From: Anaeramoeba flamelloides
Lineage: Eukaryota > Metamonada > Anaeramoebidae
Direction of reading: 5' to 3'
Length of the DNA stretch: 64,000 bases
NCBI GenBank assembly: GCA_027625915.1
Contig: JANTQA010000051.1
Span: forward strand, 2,728,501 to 2,792,500
Position 1 is the stretch's first letter, and each line of letters opens with the position of its first letter. The notes beneath the pieces were generated by a model. It was not told the origin of the DNA. It did not search any database and worked only from the letters and a program-made list of their open reading frames with translations. Both the position numbers and the translations under genes were made by a program. Of the stretch, positions 56,803-64,000 are shown piece after piece.

Positions 56803-58533
56803 GTTTGTATATTATTCATCTATTAATAAAAAAAAAAAAATTAAAAGAATTTTCACCAACGAAAAAATAAAAAACTAAATTATTATTGACAAATAGTTTC
56901 AAAATGATAAAAAATAACACTATTTAGGAATAAAGCCTACCGTATTCATTTAATTGGAGAATTCAATTAACCACGATTTCAATTACTTTTTGATTCAATT
57001 CGTATCTATAAATTGATAACATTTACCTTCTATACATTTAATTTAACTAGTAATTTCAAAAATGACTCAAAATTTAAAGTTACTTTGGATTTAAACATGA
57101 AAATTCATAAATAAAAACAACTTTATAATATTTAAAAAGCGGAACAAAACAAAAAAGGTTATTTTGGAATTTAAGAGGAGTGAAAAAAACGATTACAGAA
57201 AGACAAAGGGAATACGCTTATTGCCTTTTATATTGTTTAAGACAATCGAATAATCATAAATGTTATGATGGTTCAATCATCTTATTTTTAATTTAACTTA
57301 TTGTAGTATTTTGAAATTTGAAAATTTCAAAAAATTGTTTACAAAAAAAAAATTGAAAGTTTATAATTTTATAAAAATATTTACAATAATAATTTCCGTG
57401 GAAAAATTACAAAAAAAAAAAATAATGAAATAAAATTCTTTTATTAAGAAATTGATTTCCTTTTTTTCTACATAAAAAGCAATAAAAAATAAACAGGTAA
57501 AGAATGAAAAATCAAATTTGAAATTTCTCAAAAACCTACTTTCTACTCTAAATTTCAGAAATATCACTATTAATTGGACCTAATCTGCAAAGAATTAAAC
57601 TAAACAAGGGCAAAACTGGGTATATCTGCTAAATGAAAAAAAAAAAAAAACCATAAAATTTACATTTTTTTTTTTGAAAGTTCAGTTTTATCTTGATAAA
57701 TCAAAAGTAACCATCCATAAAAATAAACTAATTTTTCATTGATCCTAAATATTAAATATTTTTTGGGAAAAAAAAATTATCACCAGTCCCTCCCTAAAAA
57801 GATTGTGTTAATGTTATATTTCCACCCCCTAAAAACATGAAAAATCATTATTCAACATTCCACAAGACAATAATAATTCTTATAGGAGTTCCTTGCTGAT
57901 GGGTAAAATCAAATAATATATGGTTACCTTAATTTGTAACCACATATACTTTCTTAACAACCACACCGAATACAACTGTATCCCCCATCTTTCTAAAAAG
58001 ACAAATGTTGGAAATTTTAATCAAAATTACTCAAAAAACAAATTTCATTTTTAAAAAGAGATCAATTTTTAAAAAAATTTTTATTTTCCGATTAATAAAC
58101 ACAAAAATGTTATTTCAAGTTCCCAAATATTTTACAACTTCTTTGTTGAAAAAATCCAAAGATTTTTAATAAAACTAATTTGAAATTATATTGATGAGAT
58201 CTAATTGATCCCCCTTATTAAACTTTTAGAAAAAATTTTAATTAGGGCAATTGGATTTTAACAGCAATTCTTAATTAATGAATTGACTTGTTTGAAAATA
58301 TTTTCATATGCGCTAATTTTTAATCTACTTTCTTCTAATGGAAATTACAATTCTTTATGTTTCTTTGAATAAAAGGGGAAAAAAAAAAGAAAAAAAAAAT
58401 GGGTAGAAATTAGTTTGTTTAATTTCTGTTGATACTTCATAAGATTAAAAAATAAAAGATTAAAAACTGTTTTTTAAAAGACATGGCTTTATATCTAAGA
58501 GTTATTGCCAAGATTTTTGGTTGCAAACGAAAA

Positions 58534-59706
58534 TTATTTTACTAAAAATACTTTAATTAGGATAGCAAAAACAACTATTAGCACAGCAATTAATAAAAAG
58601 ATTTTTTGATTTCGAACCTTCTTTTGGTGATCTTGTCTTTTTTGAAAGATTAATTTTCTCCAAGGGTTTCCAAAATACATATCCACAAGGTCTTGACCAT
58701 GATACTTTTGAGTTTCTGTCATTCTAAACTGGAAAGGACCGTTTTTCAAAGCTGTGTAATCTTTTGCCCAGTTAAAATTACATGCGCCTGTGCCCATAAA
58801 GAAAGGATTTACTTCGATCATAATCACCTTCTCTTCTGTGACATAAAAGTCAACTACGTAGTGTTTTATTGGGATTTTCTCTTTCAGTTCCTTTTCCCAG
58901 AATTCGGTAATTAGCTTTTGGTAATAATCTTTTTTTGACAAAGTCTCTTTGAAGATTTCAAAAGTGTTATATTGGCTGAGGGCCGTTAATTTGCTATTGT
59001 ATACAAACCCTCTGAATTCTTCCCCTGGGTTTCGGACGATGGCATCATCAAATTCGCGTAGAACAAGATAAGCCTGATGCTTTGGGAATTTTAAAAATTT
59101 TCGAAGATCACTTTTCACTCTGCTTGAAGAACAAAGCAAAAACATTGCGTCACTTCCAGACGTGCACTTGAGTGCCTTTGTTATTGCAACAGAGTACTGT
59201 AATAATTGCTCCGGATAATTAGTAATCTTTATCTTGTCGATCACTTTGTCAAAATCTTTGAGCCACTCCTTCTTTGCTGAATACGTGGGGACATCCTTTG
59301 GTGATCTTAATGGCGTCTTGATAAAGCAGCCGTTTTCCGAGAACTTTTCTTTGATAATGTCGTCAATTTTCTTTTCAATTCCCTCCAAAATGTCTCTTCG
59401 ATTGTTCAGATCCAAAAATTCCTTCGACTTTTTTTTGTCATCATCAAAGGAATGCCGATCAATCTCGATCATCCTGTTGAGTAAGCACTCAACTTCTTCA
59501 TTTGTTAAATTCAAGATTTCTGTACGGTACGTATAATCCTTGACGGGCTCATACCATAGCTTTAAATCGACCTTTAATTCAAAATTAAAGATTCTGTACT
59601 TCATCAAATCTTCACTCTTTATTCCAAGGTTTAAGAACTCTTCATCAGTAAATTCGTTATAGTATTCTTCTGGGATCAAATGGTTTGCAAAAGGATTGTT
59701 GCTCAT
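58534..59706 (-). CDS. CDC123: CDC123/D123-like ATP-grasp protein with C-terminal membrane tail
   Basis: A single frame of 390 residues starts at the first ATG (59706). D123-family landmarks: GCFIKTPLRSPKDV (126-139; the fungal and animal form reads P-K-x-x-x-S-x-x-D), a KCTSGSDAMFLL block, LVLREF (214-219), EEFRGFVYNSKLTALSQYN (229-247), VVDFYV (294-299) and IMIEVNPF (305-312), the last matching the family's LIDFNPF metal-binding strand with Glu for Asp. Known CDC123 is a soluble ATP-binding chaperone that helps assemble eIF2. Here the C-terminus adds a basic linker (KRQDHQKKVRNQK) and a hydrophobic segment of about 21 residues (369-389), predicting a tail-anchored protein facing the cytosol. 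The N-terminal 100 residues are not conserved. It may be a paralogue rather than the canonical eIF2 assembly factor. Confidence 0.88.
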   Translation of the reverse strand: MSNNPFANHLIPEEYYNEFTDEEFLNLGIKSEDLMKYRIFNFELKVDLKLWYEPVKDYTYRTEILNLTNEEVECLLNRMIEIDRHSFDDDKKKSKEFLDLNNRRDILEGIEKKIDDIIKEKFSENGCFIKTPLRSPKDVPTYSAKKEWLKDFDKVIDKIKITNYPEQLLQYSVAITKALKCTSGSDAMFLLCSSSRVKSDLRKFLKFPKHQAYLVLREFDDAIVRNPGEEFRGFVYNSKLTALSQYNTFEIFKETLSKKDYYQKLITEFWEKELKEKIPIKHYVVDFYVTEEKVIMIEVNPFFMGTGACNFNWAKDYTALKNGPFQFRMTETQKYHGQDLVDMYFGNPWRKLIFQKRQDHQKKVRNQKIFLLIAVLIVVFAILIKVFLVK

Positions 59707-60293
59707 TGTTAATTGATAATATTTTGAAAAAAATGATTTGATAGCTCCTTCCAAACTACAAGAAGAAAAATGTGAACAAACTTCACACAAGATCACCAAA
59801 GTATTGCTTTCTTTTTAGTAAGAAAGTTTGTTCATACTTATTAATGGGTAGTGTGTTTAATAGTTTTTGATTTGACAGACTTTTGTTAAAAGAATCTTGT
59901 AGGATTTGTTTTTATCCCTTTTTTAATTTTAAAGTTGTTTTCTTTTTTTCAAAATAACTACCGATCAAATAATCAAAGAAACCTGCAACAACAAACAAAC
60001 ACAAAAATTGGTTTTGGTTCATAAAGTTCTTTAACCAAAAGAAATTCGAATAATGAAGGATCTATTTGTAAATTTTTCTCATTAAAGTGGAAAAAACTTT
60101 GATAAACTCTGAAAAAATTCAAAGAAAGTTTGAAAAAAAAAACAACAAATTTTAAACAAATCACATTCCAAACACAAATTTATCATTATAAGATCAATGG
60201 CTATACTGTCAAAATTTGTTTATCTTATGTGAACAATTGGATACTGAATTATTTGTTGTTTTGGAACAAGAAGAGAAAAAAAGAATGTGTTTA

Positions 60294-60488
60294 CAGTCGA
60301 TTCCTTTGAAGGTACAAACTTTCAACTAAAATTTAAGGCACAAAAAAAATCTCAAATTAAGGCACAAAATTCAGATTCTAGTGAAATAATTTGTAAAAAA
60401 AGAAATTTCAAATTTTATACTTCAATTTGAGATTTTTTTGTGTCTTAATTTTTATTGAAAGTTTGGGTCTTAAAAGTGGAACTGACTG
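60294..60488. mobile_element. Tc1/mariner-like MITE, family B copy 5
   Basis: The element is 195 bp and flanked by TA. The left end is CAGTCGATTCCTTTGAAGGT and the right end, complemented, is CAGTCAGTTCCACTTTTAAG. The inner GCACAAAAAAAATCTCAAAT and CAATTTGAGATTTTTTTGTG blocks are well conserved. Confidence 0.82.
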
Positions 60489-60645
60489 TATTATTTATTT
60501 ATTGAATTCTTTTATGAAAGTAAAAAAAAATTACTTGATGGGAAAAAAAGTGAAACAAGGGAAAAAAAGTTCAAAATATTTTTTAATTGTGAGACTTAAC
60601 ATGGTCGAAAATTCAAAGTAAAATCATTTAATCAAAGAAAAAATA

Positions 60646-61049
60646 CAACTGTTCCAAGGCTACCATGAAAATTTATCAATATCAAATTTTGATGTTGATA
60701 TAGATTTTTAAAAAGTTGAATATAAGAATAAGAAAGTGCATATTGAAAATATAATTTTTACAAATCAGTTGATATGAAAAATAAACTTCTGATATGATCC
60801 AAAAACAATTCATTTTTTTTTTTAGAAATTATTTTATGTCGTTTCTCAACGAATTTTTTATGTTTTGAGTCATTTTGGGTTATAATATTTTATTCTTTGA
60901 AAAAAATAAAAAATTCTTGGATATTGACTTGTTTGGGAATTTTTTTTTTCAATATGGGCTTAATTATTCTCATAGTTAACTTTTTAGAAATCTATATCAG
61001 CATCAAAATTTGATATTGAAACATTTTCATGGTGGCTTTGGATAGACTG
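60646..61049. mobile_element. TA-flanked element with long TIRs, family G
   Basis: The element is 404 bp, flanked by TA (60644-60645 and 61050-61051). The left arm is CAACTGTTCCAAGGCTACCA, TGAAAATTTATCAATATCAA, ATTTTGATGTTGATATAGAT; the complemented right arm is CAGTCTATCCAAAGCCACCA, TGAAAATGTTTCAATATCAA, ATTTTGATGCTGATATAGAT. TIRs are about 95 bp. No transposase frame is present. Only one copy was found in the window. Confidence 0.78.
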
Positions 61050-61971
61050 TAAATGATTTAAAAAAAAAATGAATGAATCAATACAATAACAGTTATTCTA
61101 AGACTTTCTTTTGAAATCTGGTTTCTCATTGATTGATCTTTTATTCAAAATTTATTGAAAAAAAAAAAGACTATATTTAAGATCTTGAAAATCACTCTTT
61201 GGATTTTGACAATGAAGCAGATTTAAATTGTTTTGGTTAATTTGATTGGTTTTATTATAGCGAATTATTCATTGAAGTTGATTTATATCTATTTTTCTTT
61301 GATTTAACTTTTGGTTTTCGACAATGTTATCAAATAAAAAGCATAATTAACCTTTTAAACTCTGTTTCACCGCCTTTAACAGATATCTAGAAAATTTGAT
61401 GTTTCTTTCTTCATTTTTTTTCCATGTTATTATCAGAAAAAGTATTTTAGTTATAAGATAAATTTATCCAACGGAAAGATGTTTCTGAATCTTTGGATTA
61501 CTGAAGAAGAAAATTTATTATTCTTTCAAGATTTAAATACCATATGAATTTTAGGGAGGATGAGTAATAAGTTTATGACCAACAACAAATTTATGACTTT
61601 AAAGAAACTGGATTCAAGGAATATTTTAAATATTTATTAATTTAGGGTTAATTTTAAAACTTTATGAGTAAACAATTTCGATTTTTATAATGAATTAAAA
61701 ATCTTTGTACTTTTTTCACTATGATTCTTGCAACTCCCCTTAAGGACTATTCGAATTTTATGCTCTTTGGGGGTTGAAATAAAATACTATAAACATAAAA
61801 AAAATCTTTAAAAGACAATGAATTGAGGAAAAGTCAAAATATTTCAATTTTTGGGATTTTTTAGATTTTACTTGAAAATCATTTATTGATCCAAAAACTT
61901 ATTGAATTTCCTGAACAAAACAAGGCCAAAATAAAAGGTTATTTTTTTTTTGATAGTAAGATAAAGCCAAT

Positions 61972-62036
61972 CCACTTCCCTTTCAAGTATATTTATACTC
62001 TCTCGCTACACTCTAACACACTTGAAAAGAAAGTGG
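61972..62036. repeat. Short imperfect hairpin
   Basis: CCACTTCCCTTTCAAGT (61972-61988) and ACTTGAAAAGAAAGTGG (62020-62036) pair over 17 bp with two mismatches around a 31-base loop that contains CTCTCGCTACACTC. It could be a structured RNA, a small foldback or chance; no gene lies next to it. Confidence 0.45.
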
Positions 62037-62648
62037 AGTGACATTTTCCTAATGAAAATTTTTTCTTCAAAATTTGTTGATGATAATTTGGATTTGAGTA
62101 TTCAAAAAAATAAATAAAAAAAAAAAAAAGTCAACAACCAACTATTTAATTCAAACACAACCCAGAAGTGATTGGAAAAGAAAATTTATGTGGAATAAAT
62201 AACAACCCCATTGTCTAAATCAATAGACTTAGCTTTTGAATACCTAACCAAACAAAATTAACCCAAAAAAAAATTCAGCATCAAATAAGTCAATTTAGGA
62301 CACCAAAGAAGAAAGAAAGGAATTCTTTGTTTTTTCAAGAATACTATCAAGATTTGTGAAGATAAAATAACAAAGATGTTAAATTCAACCGAAAAATGGC
62401 TTTGTAAAACCCAAAATTTTTCATATTAGCAAAATCTAAAATTTTCAAGTTAGCAAGATCCCTTAGATCAAGTTTCTTTTAAGTCTATAAATATGTTACT
62501 GGGTGGAAAAATATTATTCACTAACCATAAAATTCGGATAATCCTTAAAAAAAATTATAATTCAACGTTTTTTATTTGTAGAGGGTAAACGAAGATTATT
62601 TGTTATTGAATTTTCTCATTGTATTAATTTTGATATTTTGTGTTTATT

Positions 62649-62802
62649 CGGTCACTTCCAGTTTTAAGTCACAAACTTTCAACGAAATTTACGACACAAA
62701 AAAATCTCGGAAATTAAGGCTCATTTTTTGGGAAATCCAAATTCTAGTAAAATAATTTGTCTAAAAAAAATCTATAAATTTTGTTTCTTAATTTGAGATT
62801 TA
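62649..62802. mobile_element. Tc1/mariner-like MITE, family B copy 6, right end lost
   Basis: The left end CGGTCACTTCCAGTTTTAAG, GTCACAAACTTTCAACGAAA is clear; the sequence proceeds through the centre to CTTAATTTGAGATTTATGC and then loses similarity, so the right terminal repeat is missing. Confidence 0.65.
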
Positions 62803-63414
62803 TGCATGAATAATAAAATTCTTTTTTTGTTAAAACCGATCTTTTCTATTGATTTATTTTTTGAATCGTAATTAGAAATTTTTCATATTTTAAATACAAT
62901 AATTGATTTTAATTTCTGGTTGATTTATCAATATCTATGTGTTTAGATTTGATACACGTACAGGTACCTCTCAATGCACACAGTATTAAATTTAAGTTGT
63001 TTTCAAACAAAATTTTTTTAAAAAAATTTTTTACCTAAAATCACTAAACTTCAATTATTGAAAAATCATAGTATACATCTATTGTCTTTTTTAAATTGTA
63101 AAGTTTAGAATTGATTTTTAATTTTTTTTTATTTTTTTTTCTTTTAAAAACTGATAAGACTAATCACAGTAATATTTTTTGTGTGTTGTAAATTTTGATT
63201 TTTTAAAAAAAGTAATAAAACTTTTCCCGAAGGCGTATCTCAACATAATAAAAAAACGCATAGAAATCATAAATAAAAAAAAAATAAAATTACTTTGTAA
63301 AAACTATTTTTATTTCTGTTTTTTTTTTCTTTGTTATTATTACATAATTTTTACTTTTTGATTTATAATTTGATCTATTAGCAACTCATAAACAGATATT
63401 ATTAAATCTGATTA

Positions 63415-63606
63415 TTAATAAATCAAATTATTATTCGGTGAAAATTGCATTTTCGTGCTTGAATAGCCATCACTCAAGCCATACAATTTGCCCAAAAACT
63501 CATTATCTACAACTTTCTTAAAATAAACATCTATAAGGCTAAAATATACACCTGAAGTCAATAAGGAATCTGAACCGGCTTGATGTTGGGTACCTACTCG
63601 TTTTAA
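63415..63606 (-). CDS. CNOT7: CAF1/CNOT7-type deadenylase, last exon (partial gene)
   Basis: A 192-bp terminal exon on the minus strand, after an acceptor ending AACAG, codes 63 residues ending at TAA. It contains the CAF1 hallmark RVGTQHQAGSDSLLTSG, with the conserved His and catalytic Asp (HQAGSD) of the DEDD nuclease centre, followed by the FFEDxID-equivalent region and KLYGLSDGY. CAF1 is the catalytic deadenylase of the CCR4-NOT complex that shortens mRNA poly(A) tails. The upstream exons, with the first Asp-Glu catalytic pair, must lie beyond the right edge or in the last 390 bp; a minus-strand stretch near 63740-63765 reading KKLEELGIT may be part of the previous exon, but no GT donor was found, so it is not included. 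Confidence 0.88.
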   Translation of the reverse strand, partial: LKRVGTQHQAGSDSLLTSGVYFSLIDVYFKKVVDNEFLGKLYGLSDGYSSTKMQFSPNNNLIY

Positions 63607-64000
63607 CTGTTAATTATATAAGAGAATAATGGATATAATAAATAAAAAGGAATAAATTATGGTTTTGAAATTTTTAATATATTTGAGGATTCCAAAAAAA
63701 AAAAAAAAAAATGTTAAATAATGGGGATATTTCGCTTGGGTAATGCCAAGTTCTTCTAGTTTTTTATATTTTTTAATTCCAAAAAATTTGAAGAAACACA
63801 CAAAACTCCCGTTTTAAAATACCCTTCCACTAATTATAAAATTGATTTGTTTTTGGAGTTTTTTAAATTTTTTTGGATCTAGATAAGGATTTGGAATCGA
63901 AAAAAGTGTTTTTTAATTCAGCCAAATTTAAAATAAGTCTTTTCGTTTTTTTTTTCAAAATTTTTTTAAGATATCTTTGACTTTTGGATCAAACAATAAA
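63607..64000. other. Presumed intron and upstream part of the CAF1 gene
   Basis: This must contain the intron upstream of the last CAF1 exon. The minus strand has short open stretches with Lys/Leu-rich codons, but no further CAF1 motif was recognised before the window ends. Confidence 0.4.

Larger units (their letters stand above)
52666..58533. other. 5.9-kb spacer, divergently flanked only on one side
   Basis: No gene is supported. Contents: a family C element (53586-53799), a 95-bp perfect-ended hairpin (54158-54252), an (AT)n run at 56141-56166, and a short family E copy (56227-56802). The segments 52700-53580, 54260-56130 and 56810-58500 show only AT-rich sequence and homopolymers. Confidence 0.5.
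59707..63414. other. 3.7-kb spacer with three Tc1-like MITEs
   Basis: No gene is supported. Contents: family B copies (60294-60488 and a right-truncated one at 62649-62802), a long-TIR element (60646-61049), and a 17-bp imperfect hairpin (61972-62036). The stretch 61050-61960 has nothing recognisable. Confidence 0.5.

Noticed and set aside
1-64000. Search for LTR, endogenous virus or Polinton-like elements and CRISPR arrays
   Set aside because: No reverse transcriptase, integrase, capsid-like or polymerase motifs, no long direct terminal repeats, and no regularly spaced short repeats were seen.

Overview
This is a very AT-rich, intron-containing nuclear segment of a single-celled eukaryote. 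Signs of this are genes split by GT-AG introns, typical eukaryotic proteins (ribosomal protein L14, a Ras-type GTPase, Rab geranylgeranyltransferase alpha, PP2A B55, CDC123, CAF1), long A/T homopolymers, and Lys/Glu-rich low-complexity inserts in the proteins. The charged inserts, a flavodoxin-fold quinone reductase, a prokaryote-like HD hydrolase and an acetate-transporter-family protein would fit an anaerobic protist such as an anaeramoebid or similar. That assignment is inference only.

Genes from left to right: HD-domain phosphohydrolase (+, about 4.6-5.3 kb); NAD(P)H:quinone oxidoreductase-like flavoprotein (+, 8.15-13.97 kb, at least five exons, one 3.3-kb intron); GPR1/FUN34/YaaH (acetate transporter) family protein (+, 15.93-16.88 kb, two exons); Rab geranylgeranyltransferase alpha (+, 22.96-24.00 kb, no intron seen); an unrecognised 780-residue charged protein (-, 30.76-33.10 kb, no intron); PP2A B55 regulatory subunit (+, 37.01-42.95 kb, five exons, two apparent +1 homopolymer shifts); ribosomal protein L14 (-, 45.86-46.67 kb, three exons); Ras-like GTPase ending CVIL (-, 51.75-52.67 kb, three exons); CDC123/D123-like ATP-grasp protein with a C-terminal membrane tail (-, 58.53-59.71 kb); and the last exon of a CAF1/CNOT7-type deadenylase (-, 63.42-63.61 kb), whose upstream exons leave the window.

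The rest, including the long introns, is AT-rich DNA densely seeded with non-autonomous inverted-repeat elements. At least ten repeat families can be followed by eye. Family B (about 196 bp, termini CAGTCAGTTCC, TA duplication, six copies) and family A (about 550-600 bp, termini AACTMTTTTTCA, TA duplication, three copies) look like Tc1/mariner-type MITEs. Others are foldback elements with long arms, a TTAA-ended family, a tandem pair of 240-bp elements, and related families D and E. One B copy is inserted in an arm of a foldback, so the opposite arm preserves the empty site. No transposase gene, LTR element, tRNA, rRNA or CRISPR array was recognised.

The genes do not form a pathway cluster. 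They are ordinary housekeeping and signalling genes separated by repeat-filled spacers. The most unusual features are 3' splice sites mostly ending AAAG, the membrane-tailed CDC123 homologue, the two shifts in B55, and the layered MITE insertions.
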